NCBI RefSeq assembly: GCF_000420385.1
Contig: NZ_ATUV01000001.1
Location: 124,001-188,000, forward strand
DNA: 64,000 nucleotides
Origin: Hippea alviniae EP5-r
Lineage (GTDB): Bacteria > Campylobacterota_A > Desulfurellia > Desulfurellales > Hippeaceae
Reading direction: 5' to 3'
Part shown: positions 1-7,166 of the stretch, piece by piece
Layout: the number at the start of each line of letters is the position of its first letter
Position numbering within the stretch: the first letter of the stretch is position 1
The notes under the pieces: model-generated
What the model was told of the DNA's origin: nothing
The model's database searches: none
What the model saw: only the letters and a program-made list of their open reading frames with translations
Made by a program: the position numbers and the translations under genes

Positions 1-1058
1 ACACCTGAGCTGTGTTGTTTGCCCAGAGCTATTGCCCCTATACCGAGGCCATAGGTTACTTCGTTGTTTATTGACATGGCTATGAGTTTATCCATGAATA
101 TTTTGGATGCTAAGCCATTTGCTCTTGCCATCAGTACGGATGCGCCTATCATGACGTCTCCCTGTCCGGCCACGCATGCACCTATGCAGGCTCTGTATGT
201 TGAAGTGAAATATGTTATTATGTCGCGTGTGTATTTGTATTCTCCGCACATAAATACGCGTTCGTTGGGCACAAATACATCGTCAAAAATCAGATATGCC
301 TGAGTTATGCCGGTTTTTGGCATATCAAAGTTGTCTTTGAGTTCTCTTAAGTCGCTGGGTCTTGTTGTTTCGATAATGGTCAGTCCTTCTATGTCTCTCG
401 GCACAACACATGCTACAGCGAAATCTTTGTCGCTTTCACCGTAAACTCCGCCTGGGAGTATGAATATTTCATTTGCTGCAGCTACGCCGCATATCATTAC
501 TTTTGCACCGCGAATTACTATGCCATCTTCCCTTTTTTCTACGACTCTGATGTTTGTATCTAAATCTTCTTGTTGGGATGGTTTTTTGCTTCTATCTCCT
601 TTTGCATCTGTTAATGCACCGGATACGGCCAAACTGTTTTCTTGGGCGTATAAAATCCATTTTTTCAGTCTCTCGTGGTAATCTGTGCCAAATTCTTTAT
701 CTATATCTTGTGTTACGGCATACATAACATTCTGACAGTTCCATCCTACGCATACAGCTCCCGTGCATGTTCCTGTTAGTCTGTAGCATGTTCTTTTCAT
801 TCTTGAATTGGCTATAACATCTTCTTCGCTCATCATAAGGGAGTTAAATCTAAAAATTTTCTCTCCGGTTAGCTTTGATGTTGTGGTAAATATTTCTTCG
901 TATTCCGGATCGTATCCTGCAGCAAAACATCTGCTATGACTCTCTACGGTTCTTTTTGTGGCCGGGTCTGTAGTAACATCTTCAATAAGTTTTCCAAATT
1001 TGTAAATGTTTGGCCTCATTTTCCTCAAAGACTCTTTGTACTCCTCAGCAGTTTTCAT
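1..1058 (-). CDS. 4-hydroxybutyryl-CoA dehydratase / HpaB-fold protein (3' end outside window)
   Basis: About 352 residues are visible; the C-terminus runs off the left edge (family about 490). The start is the ATG at 1058, behind GGAGG. The N-terminus (MKTAEEYKESLRK), the DPKGDR-like segment (DAKGDR near 151-156) and VEKREDGIVIRGAK (about 173-186) match the flavin-dependent 4-hydroxybutyryl-CoA dehydratase (AbfD)/4-hydroxyphenylacetate 3-hydroxylase superfamily. By my alignment from memory to clostridial AbfD, two [4Fe-4S] ligands are kept (C103, C295). The ligand Cys99 position is Thr99, with a Cys one residue earlier (C98), and the ligand His position is Tyr288. It may therefore lack the normal cluster and do another reaction. 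It is the last visible gene of the CoA operon, 19 nt after the CoA-transferase beta gene. The superfamily call is firm; the substrate is unknown. Confidence 0.85.
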   Translation of the reverse strand, partial: MKTAEEYKESLRKMRPNIYKFGKLIEDVTTDPATKRTVESHSRCFAAGYDPEYEEIFTTTSKLTGEKIFRFNSLMMSEEDVIANSRMKRTCYRLTGTCTGAVCVGWNCQNVMYAVTQDIDKEFGTDYHERLKKWILYAQENSLAVSGALTDAKGDRSKKPSQQEDLDTNIRVVEKREDGIVIRGAKVMICGVAAANEIFILPGGVYGESDKDFAVACVVPRDIEGLTIIETTRPSDLRELKDNFDMPKTGITQAYLIFDDVFVPNERVFMCGEYKYTRDIITYFTSTYRACIGACVAGQGDVMIGASVLMARANGLASKIFMDKLIAMSINNEVTYGLGIGAIALGKQHSSG

Positions 1059-1077
1059 TGTAACACCTCCTAAAAAA

Positions 1078-1854
1078 TTATTCTGCACTTCTTGAAATTA
1101 CTACCCTGAACGGGTCAACTTCTTCTCTTAAAATTTTTAGCTCTTCCTCTGTCGGCGGTTCGGTTTTTCCTATCGGTTCTTCTATTATCAGCTCAAAGCC
1201 AGTGTTTTTGATAACATCGTCTACGGTTACTCCAGGGTGTACCGACTCAAGTTTCATTCTTTTTGTTTTCTCATCAAACCCCATAACAGCCAGATTGGTT
1301 ATGACTTTGTAAGGACCTGTATTTGCCGGGAGCCCTGCTTCTTCTCTTGCGCCTGGTCCCGTTAGATAACCAGGAGTGGTAATGTAATCTATATCGTTTG
1401 TAAATCTGCGTGCTGAGTGTGGTGCTAAAATTACGCTTCTCCATGCAAAAGATGCAAAATCGTTTGCTCCACCACTTCCCGGGAATCTTACTTTCGGTTT
1501 ATCGTGGTTTCCTATAACTGTTGAGTTTATGTTGCCATACATGTCTATTTGAGCTCCGCCTAAAAATGCATAATCTACAAGGCCACGTTGGTTCATTTCC
1601 ATTATTTTCGGCATGCTTACCGTTTGAATGGCTTTGTATACGGTGTTTGAGTCTCCTATGGATATTGGCATAGATGGCAGAAGAGGTGCGACACCGCCCA
1701 CTTCGAACATTATTAGCAGGTTGGGAGCGTATAGTTTTTGGGCTAAGGCCGCTGCGGCGCATGGCACACCGGTTCCTACTGATACGCTCGCTCCGTCTTC
1801 AAACATTCTTGCGGCTACACATATCATTAACTCCATTGCATTGTATTCGGACAT
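1078..1854 (-). CDS. CoA-transferase family I, beta subunit (glutaconate CoA-transferase B-like)
   Basis: This 258-residue protein has the class I CoA-transferase beta-subunit fold, closest in style to GctB/CatJ. The VSVGTGVPCAAA segment (about 24-36) and FEVGG (50-54) match the family. Glu51 sits where the catalytic glutamate that forms the glutamyl-CoA thioester is expected, so transferase activity is plausible. This differs from IpdB-type ring-opening homologues, which lack that Glu. It lies 19 nt downstream of the alpha-subunit gene and 19 nt upstream of the dehydratase-fold gene, so the two subunits should be made together and load or unload CoA for this pathway. The acid substrate cannot be read from the sequence. 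Confidence 0.85.
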   Translation of the reverse strand: MSEYNAMELMICVAARMFEDGASVSVGTGVPCAAAALAQKLYAPNLLIMFEVGGVAPLLPSMPISIGDSNTVYKAIQTVSMPKIMEMNQRGLVDYAFLGGAQIDMYGNINSTVIGNHDKPKVRFPGSGGANDFASFAWRSVILAPHSARRFTNDIDYITTPGYLTGPGAREEAGLPANTGPYKVITNLAVMGFDEKTKRMKLESVHPGVTVDDVIKNTGFELIIEEPIGKTEPPTEEELKILREEVDPFRVVISRSAE

Positions 1855-1873
1855 ATTTACCTCCCCTTATTTT

Positions 1874-2863
1874 TTATTCTGCATCAATATGAAGAACCTT
1901 TTGTCTTAGTTTTCTCATCTTTTCCAGACCGCCCGTAAGCTGTAGGAAATCTTCGAAATTCTCACAATCAAGGATATATTTTTTTATAAATTTCTCGTAA
2001 GTATCTTCGTTTTGGGCTGCCTTGAGCATATTTTTTAGGAAATCTACGTCCATGTGATACTCATAAGGCATGCCTCCGGGGTGTGCACCGTATGGCACTT
2101 CAACAACCGCATCGACCAGATAGAACGGTATTGTAGTTCTCAGCGGATCATCTCTGAAAAACTCGGTAGGCACCAGTCTTTCTGTTGTTACTATTACGGT
2201 TTTTGAGGCTTCTGCCAGTTCAACGTCGACAAGGGTTGTGCCCTTTATAAAACTGTTTCCGTATTTGTCTGCTGCGTGGACATGTATAAAAACTATGTCA
2301 GGATATACTGCCGGTATGGCAGCATAAGTTTTTCCTGTAAAAGGGCATTTTATCTCTTTTGCGGCACTGTATTTAAAGGTATCTGTTCCTAATATTGACC
2401 TTGCGGGTATAAACGATAAGCCCATGGCTGCCGCTTTGACTCTCCATGCAAGTGTTCCGTTTGACCATTCCGTGACTTTGACTTTTCCTGTTTCGAAACA
2501 TCTTCGGGCCATTTTTGAAATACCTAAGGCTTCCAGAGCCATCCCATAGGATATGTCGCACTCTTCAAAGCACCCGCTCATGAAGGCAAGTACCGACGGT
2601 AAAGGTGAACCTCCTATTGCCCCGTATTTGAGATGTTTTAAATCGTTTTTTCTTACCTGTCTTATCAATTCCATCAGAGCTGCTACCGGAGTTCTTTCGA
2701 TGGCGGAATTTCCCGCTGCTATATAATCGCCGTCTTTTAGGTATTTTGATACGGCATCTTTTAGAGTAGTTGTCTTGTTGACCATCTTTTTTGTTCTTTT
2801 TTTGAAGATTGCTCTCATCTCATCCGGGTCATAAAACCCGTAAAGTTTGCCTACACTTTCCAT
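1874..2863 (-). CDS. CoA-transferase family I, alpha subunit (glutaconate CoA-transferase A-like)
   Basis: A 329-residue alpha subunit that pairs with the next gene to make a two-subunit class I CoA-transferase. Family signs are the KDGDYIAAGNSA segment (about 43-54) and the DIVFIHVHAADKYGN motif (about 190-204), as in GctA/CatI/IpdA proteins. The ATG at 2863 follows a GGGGGG ribosome-binding site and lies 2 nt after the DUF35 gene, so translation is likely coupled. The family includes glutaconate and 3-oxoadipate transferases and the IpdAB ring-cleaving hydrolase of steroid degradation. Length is typical. The exact acid is not predictable. Confidence 0.85.
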   Translation of the reverse strand: MESVGKLYGFYDPDEMRAIFKKRTKKMVNKTTTLKDAVSKYLKDGDYIAAGNSAIERTPVAALMELIRQVRKNDLKHLKYGAIGGSPLPSVLAFMSGCFEECDISYGMALEALGISKMARRCFETGKVKVTEWSNGTLAWRVKAAAMGLSFIPARSILGTDTFKYSAAKEIKCPFTGKTYAAIPAVYPDIVFIHVHAADKYGNSFIKGTTLVDVELAEASKTVIVTTERLVPTEFFRDDPLRTTIPFYLVDAVVEVPYGAHPGGMPYEYHMDVDFLKNMLKAAQNEDTYEKFIKKYILDCENFEDFLQLTGGLEKMRKLRQKVLHIDAE

Positions 2864-2865
2864 TT

Positions 2866-3267
2866 TTACCCCCCTGATATAGGTTCAAATTTTGGAATGT
2901 TAAAATCGCCTGAAGGCTCCCATATTACCTGAACTTGCATACCGCATTCTATGAGTGACGGTTCGCAATTTACTATGTTGCTCAAAAAGTGGATGCCCTC
3001 ATCTAACTCTACTATTCCGACCACGTATGGAATTTTGTCTTTGAAGTATTCGTCGAAAGCTACCCTGTATACGGCAAAGCTGTATATCCTGCCTTTTCCT
3101 TTTGAGACTATGGTTTCAAATTCGGTTGAATGGCATTTAGGGCATGCTATCGATGGTGGCCATAAAACAGTGCCGCAGGTTTTACATTTTTTGAATCTTA
3201 ACTCTTTGTTTTTCGTGCCTTCCCAGAAGAATTTCGTATCGCTGTTCGGCATTGGATAGAAACTCAT
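2866..3267 (-). CDS. DUF35 Zn-ribbon/OB-fold acyl-CoA-associated protein
   Basis: A 133-residue protein with a rubredoxin-like zinc ribbon (CKTCG and CPKCH, four cysteines in the N-terminal half) followed by an OB-fold that normally contacts acyl-CoA. DUF35 proteins are partners of thiolase-fold enzymes: archaeal thiolase/HMG-CoA synthase complexes and the bacterial Ltp2-ChsH2 steroid aldolase. It directly abuts the end of the thiolase-like gene (no bases between), which strongly suggests the two form one complex. It is probably not an enzyme alone but a scaffold or CoA-binding part. Confidence 0.88.
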   Translation of the reverse strand: MSFYPMPNSDTKFFWEGTKNKELRFKKCKTCGTVLWPPSIACPKCHSTEFETIVSKGKGRIYSFAVYRVAFDEYFKDKIPYVVGIVELDEGIHFLSNIVNCEPSLIECGMQVQVIWEPSGDFNIPKFEPISGG

Positions 3268-4458
3268 CTAAAGCCTCCTGAGGATTATGGTTGCGTGGGT
3301 TTGCAAAACACCGCCGTTGTCACTGCATAATATGATTTCCGGCTTTTTTGTGCTTTCTACTTTACCAAGCTGTCTTTCGCCGCATCTTCCCATCAGTTGC
3401 ATTACACCTTCTGTTATGGGTGTTAGTCCCATGAAATATGCCTCGGAGAGTAATCCCCCTGATGTGTTTACGGGTAGTTTTCCTCCGGGTGCTGTGTAGC
3501 CGTTTTTGAAAAAGTCTTTTCCTTCTCCGGGTTTGAAGAATCCATACTCTTGCATGGTTATTTCTACTGTGTATGTGAAACAGTCGTATATTTCGCATGC
3601 GTCTACTTCGTTTATTGTTATGTCAGCCATTTCGAATGCCATTTGAGATGCTTTTTTTGCCCCTGTCGGTCCTGCCATGTATGTGGATTGGTGTATGTCT
3701 ATGCTCGGGTTTGCTTCACCTATTCCCATTATCGTAACAACTGTATGTGGCAGGTCCTTTGCTCTTTCTGTTGATGTGACTATGCAGGCTCTTCCTCCGT
3801 CGCTTATTAAGGCTGCATCGTATTTTCTGAAGGGTTCTATAAGGTAATCTGCTGTCAGGTAGTCTTTTTCTGTGAGTTTTTTCTCATGCATTGTAGCTAT
3901 AGGGTTTAGATTTGCCCATTTTCGCTGGTTTATGGCTATCTCTTTCCATGTTTCTGGTCCTGTTTCGAATTCACACATAGCCTTTCTTGCTGCGAGAGCG
4001 TAATCGCCTACAAAGCCGAATTCTCCAAACATGTGCGTTTCTTCTTTTGGTATTGGATGTGTGGCCTCCTCGATAAACATTCTTTTTGTCGAGAGGGCAT
4101 TATCTGCATAAATTATCAACACGTTCTGGCAGAAACCCGCTTCCAGAAGGGATATAGCCTGAATAAATTGATTTCTCGGGCAGTAAGATTCCTGACTCAA
4201 TACCGTGGGTTCGATTCCAAGCAGTTGGGCTATAAGATACGGTGTCGGCTCTGGTTCGTTTTTTGGTGGGTTGAATTGTCTGTAGCATATTAAGCAATCT
4301 ATATCCTCTTTTTTAAGACCGGCGTCTTTTATCGCATTGATTCCGGCTTCTACATAAAAACTTACCGCTGTTCTACCTGGAATTTTTCCTTGAGGTGTGT
4401 ATCCGACTCCGACTATTGCGTATTTGTCTTTTAATTTTCTTAGATGTTTGTAGTTCAT
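3268..4458 (-). CDS. Thiolase-superfamily protein, SCP-x/lipid-transfer (possible Ltp2-type aldolase)
   Basis: A 396-residue thiolase-fold protein of the SCP-x/lipid-transfer branch and the first gene of the operon. In the region of the thiolase nucleophile (about 86-103) the spacing to the QAI motif puts Arg95 where the Cys should be; a Cys is found two residues earlier (C93). Later motifs are EIYDCF (289-294) instead of the usual HDCF, and SGGLLSEAY (333-341). These look more like the Cys-independent retro-aldolases (Ltp2) than condensing thiolases. The adjacent DUF35 gene supports this, since Ltp2 works with a DUF35 partner. The start is an ATG behind GGAGG. Fold is firm; aldolase versus thiolase is inference. 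Confidence 0.8.
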   Translation of the reverse strand: MNYKHLRKLKDKYAIVGVGYTPQGKIPGRTAVSFYVEAGINAIKDAGLKKEDIDCLICYRQFNPPKNEPEPTPYLIAQLLGIEPTVLSQESYCPRNQFIQAISLLEAGFCQNVLIIYADNALSTKRMFIEEATHPIPKEETHMFGEFGFVGDYALAARKAMCEFETGPETWKEIAINQRKWANLNPIATMHEKKLTEKDYLTADYLIEPFRKYDAALISDGGRACIVTSTERAKDLPHTVVTIMGIGEANPSIDIHQSTYMAGPTGAKKASQMAFEMADITINEVDACEIYDCFTYTVEITMQEYGFFKPGEGKDFFKNGYTAPGGKLPVNTSGGLLSEAYFMGLTPITEGVMQLMGRCGERQLGKVESTKKPEIILCSDNGGVLQTHATIILRRL

Positions 4459-4541
4459 TTTCCCTCCTTTTACTTTGAATTGTAAGGGACTAATTGTTTT
4501 CTAAGTTTCCTAAATTTATTAAATATTCGTTTATTTATTGA

Positions 4542-4555
4542 GCAAATATGATTCC
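4542..4555 (-). promoter_or_regulatory. Sigma-54 (-24/-12) promoter of the thiolase/CoA-transferase operon
   Basis: On the minus strand GG (4555-4554) is followed by exactly 10 nt and then GC (4543-4542), inside TAGGAATCATATTTGCTC, close to the RpoN consensus. Predicted transcription start is near 4530, leaving a leader of about 70 nt. A sigma-54 activator gene lies immediately upstream, which fits. Confidence 0.65.
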
Positions 4556-4700
4556 TAAACTTGAATATAACTTTAAATACTTGTTATGAGTGGAATTTAT
4601 TAAAAATGTATTAAATAGGTTTTTTGAGGTTTTTATCGTTTATGATAGTTAATATAGGTTAGATGGGTGTTTTTTTGCTGTTTGTTTAGGGATGTTTCGT

Positions 4701-4737
4701 GTTTCAAAATTGAATCTTTAAATCTCACTTTTGAAAC
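4701..4737. repeat. 9-bp inverted repeat at the 3' end of the sigma-54 activator gene
   Basis: GTTTCAAAA (4701-4709) and TTTTGAAAC (4729-4737) are perfect inverted arms 19 nt apart. They overlap the last codons and stop of the regulator, about 150-180 bp upstream of the sigma-54 promoter. The position suits an upstream activator sequence. It is AT-rich and no T-run follows on the minus strand, so it does not look like a terminator. Confidence 0.35.
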
Positions 4738-6098
4738 TTTATTTTGAACTTTTTTGCTTTTCTTGCAGCTGTTGATTTTGAAATATTGAGTTTTTTCGCA
4801 AATTCTTGAATATTTTTGCAATTTAATGCTGTCTCTTTTAGAATTTTTTCTTCGCACTCATGGAGCATTATTTTTAAATCTTTTTGACACTTGTCCTTTT
4901 TATAGTCTAATTGTATGTTTAGTTGTTTTGTTTTAAGAAGAGAGTAGTAATCATTTCTCGTTATAGTGTTGCTCTTGGTCAAAATCATTAGGCGTTCTAT
5001 ATAGTTTTCTAATTCTCTTACATTTCCTTTCCATTGGAGATTTTGAAACAGTTTTATTAAGTCTTTCGATATCCGTTTATTTAATCCGTATTTTTTATTT
5101 AATCTGTCGGTTATGTATTTTGTTAAGGGTTCTATATCCTCTTTTCTTTCTCTTAAAGGTGGTATGTGTATTGGTATTACATTTAGTCTGTAGTATAAAT
5201 CTTCTCTAAAGAGATTCTTTTTAATCATTTCTTCTAAATTTTTGTTGGTAGCTGCTATTATTCTTACATTTACCTTTGTTGGTTTTACTGACCCTAACTT
5301 TGTAAATTCTTTATCTTGTAGAACTTGTAAAAGTTTTGTTTGTACATCCAAAGGTATTTCTCCTATCTCATCCAGAAATATTGTGCTATTGTTGGCTTCC
5401 TCAAAAATGCCTTTTTTACCTTTTGGATTTGAACCTGTAAAGGCTCCGCCTTTGTATCCGAACAGTTCGGATTCTATGAGATTATTAGGTATAGCGGCAC
5501 AATTTACCTTAATGAAAGGTCTATTTTTTCTTTTACTTAAACTATGAATTAATCGTGCTAAAATCTCTTTTCCGACTCCAGATTCTCCTGTTATTAAAAC
5601 GGTAGAGTCTATTTTTGATATTCTAATTGCCAATTCTACTATTTCCATCATCTTTGGGCTATGTGCTATTATACCTGGAGAACTCCTTTCCTTGAAGTTG
5701 TGGTCGGTTTCGAAGTAGGCTATATATTTGTCGAATTCAGATATATCGTATACTGTATTTACTACAAAAGTCATATTTCCTTTTTTATCAAAGACAGGTT
5801 TCCCATGAGACAGGAGTGTTCTATTAGTTCTTGTTGTGAATGTTGTTACTGCTGGTTTTCTTGTCTTTAAAACCAGCAAAGTTGCGGATGCGCTGAAGTA
5901 ATTGTTTTCTACTAACTCTTTCATATTTTTTCCTAAGAGCTTTTCTCTCGGTAATTGTGACATTTCTTCGTAAACTTTATTGATATAAATTGTGTATCCA
6001 TCGCTATCTGTTACGTATACCCCTACATATAAGTTGTCAGTTATTATGTCTGCTAATTCTACAGGAAAACTTAAACATTGTTTAGATACTTTATCCAT
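4725..6098 (-). CDS. PAS-domain sigma-54-dependent transcriptional activator
   Basis: A 457-residue bacterial enhancer-binding protein. Residues about 15-125 form a PAS sensor, so the input is probably a small molecule or redox state rather than phosphorylation. The AAA+ domain follows: Walker A GESGVGKE (171-178), the sigma-54 contact loop GAFTGS (218-223; last Ala of GAFTGA replaced by Ser), and Walker B IFLDEIGE (240-247). A C-terminal helix-turn-helix spans about 420-455. It reads toward the thiolase/CoA-transferase operon, which carries a -24/-12 promoter, so it is very likely that operon's activator. Its own promoter has a consensus-like -35/-10 with an inverted repeat over the -10, suggesting autoregulation. 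Confidence 0.93.
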   Translation of the reverse strand: MDKVSKQCLSFPVELADIITDNLYVGVYVTDSDGYTIYINKVYEEMSQLPREKLLGKNMKELVENNYFSASATLLVLKTRKPAVTTFTTRTNRTLLSHGKPVFDKKGNMTFVVNTVYDISEFDKYIAYFETDHNFKERSSPGIIAHSPKMMEIVELAIRISKIDSTVLITGESGVGKEILARLIHSLSKRKNRPFIKVNCAAIPNNLIESELFGYKGGAFTGSNPKGKKGIFEEANNSTIFLDEIGEIPLDVQTKLLQVLQDKEFTKLGSVKPTKVNVRIIAATNKNLEEMIKKNLFREDLYYRLNVIPIHIPPLRERKEDIEPLTKYITDRLNKKYGLNKRISKDLIKLFQNLQWKGNVRELENYIERLMILTKSNTITRNDYYSLLKTKQLNIQLDYKKDKCQKDLKIMLHECEEKILKETALNCKNIQEFAKKLNISKSTAARKAKKFKIKFQK

Positions 6099-6126
6099 GT
6101 TCTAATTTTTCTCTTTGTTTTACTGA

Positions 6127-6154
6127 ACTATGATTAAAGTTCCTTTATCATAGT
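6127..6154. promoter_or_regulatory. Inverted-repeat operator candidate over the activator's promoter
   Basis: ACTATGAT (6127-6134) and ATCATAGT (6147-6154) are perfect 8-bp inverted arms, with centres 20 bp apart (two helical turns). The upstream arm overlaps the -10 box of the activator gene on the minus strand, so a bound dimer would block initiation. Autorepression by the activator is the simplest reading. Confidence 0.5.
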
Positions 6155-6178
6155 AAAATAAATGATTAGATATGTCAA
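6150..6178 (-). promoter_or_regulatory. Sigma-70-type promoter of the sigma-54 activator gene
   Basis: Minus strand: -35 TTGACA (6178-6173), 17-nt spacer, -10 TACTAT (6155-6150). The start would be near 6143, giving a leader of about 45 nt before the ATG at 6098. It lies in the 99-nt gap after the permease gene. Confidence 0.7.
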
Positions 6179-6197
6179 GGACGGAAAAAACTTGATT

Positions 6198-7166
6198 TCA
6201 AGAGTACCTTATCCTTGGGTCAACCAAGGCATAGGTTAAGTCTGCTATTAGGTTGCCAAGGAGAGTAAGTATGCTGCTTATGGCTAAGATGCCCATTACG
6301 GTTGGGTAGTCTCGTGCCATTGCTGAGAAGTAAAAAAGCTGACCCATACCTGGAATAGCGAATATTGACTCTATTATTACACTTCCACCAATGAGAGATG
6401 GTATTGATAATCCCATTATTGTTATAAGTGGTAAAAGGGCGTTTTTTAGTGCGTGTTTGTATAGTATTTTTCTTGTTGGTATCTTTCTTAAAAATAGAAG
6501 TTTTATGAAATCTTTATCCAACACATCTATCATGCCACTTCTTACATACCTTGCAAAGCCAGCCAATGAGCCAAACACTCCTATGAAAATAGGGATAACA
6601 AGGTGTTTTGCTTCGTCTAAGTAATAGGCAAATGTGCCTGCTTTTGCATTGAACGAGTGTAAACCGCTCAAAGGTAGAATGTGCCAATGAACGCTTAAAA
6701 GCAGCATTAAAAGTAAAGCAAGCCAGAACGACGGCATAGCATACCCACTAAAAACAAAAAAAGTAAAAAATTTATCTATGAGAGAGTCTTTTTTTACGGC
6801 TGATACGACGCCTATTGGTATAGATATGATTAATGATAGTATAAGTGTTATGACATTGATTAATAAGGTTATGGGTAATCTTTGTGCAATTTTTTCTGCA
6901 ACGCTTTGACCATCAACAAGGCTGTATCCTAAGTTTAAGCTTAAGAAGGATTTAAGCCAATCCCAATATTGGACATAAATCGGCTCATTTAGGTGATAAA
7001 TCTTTTCCATATTTTTTAAGGATTCTGCCGATACATTTGGATTAAAACCACCCGCTGCATTTATTGGATTACCCGGTGCAAGATGAATTATAATAAAGAT
7101 AATAAATGTTATACCTATGAAAGTTGGAATGAGCTCAAATAGCTTCTTGACCAAAAAGTTCAGCAT
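6198..7166 (-). CDS. DppB-like ABC transporter permease, orphan
   Basis: A 322-residue inner-membrane permease of the dipeptide/oligopeptide/nickel importer family, with about six hydrophobic segments. The HLAPGNP motif near 29-35, the IPIGVVSAV helix and the HALKNALLP segment are typical of DppB/OppB. Its start overlaps the end of the HD-GYP gene by 32 nt. No DppC, ATPase or binding protein is adjacent; the next gene is a transcriptional activator with its own promoter. In the EAA loop the usual A-K-G-L is replaced by L-R-K-I, removing the normally invariant glycine that contacts the ATPase. It may use distant partners or be decaying. Confidence 0.85.
   Translation of the reverse strand: MLNFLVKKLFELIPTFIGITFIIFIIIHLAPGNPINAAGGFNPNVSAESLKNMEKIYHLNEPIYVQYWDWLKSFLSLNLGYSLVDGQSVAEKIAQRLPITLLINVITLILSLIISIPIGVVSAVKKDSLIDKFFTFFVFSGYAMPSFWLALLLMLLLSVHWHILPLSGLHSFNAKAGTFAYYLDEAKHLVIPIFIGVFGSLAGFARYVRSGMIDVLDKDFIKLLFLRKIPTRKILYKHALKNALLPLITIMGLSIPSLIGGSVIIESIFAIPGMGQLFYFSAMARDYPTVMGILAISSILTLLGNLIADLTYALVDPRIRYS

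Noticed and set aside
4459-4724. Small gene between the thiolase and activator genes
   Set aside because: Only short frames with no SD or family resemblance; the segment is better explained as the sigma-54 promoter and upstream control region.
4701-4737. Intrinsic terminator of the sigma-54 activator gene
   Set aside because: The arms are AT-rich and no T-run follows on the minus strand; kept only as an inverted repeat.
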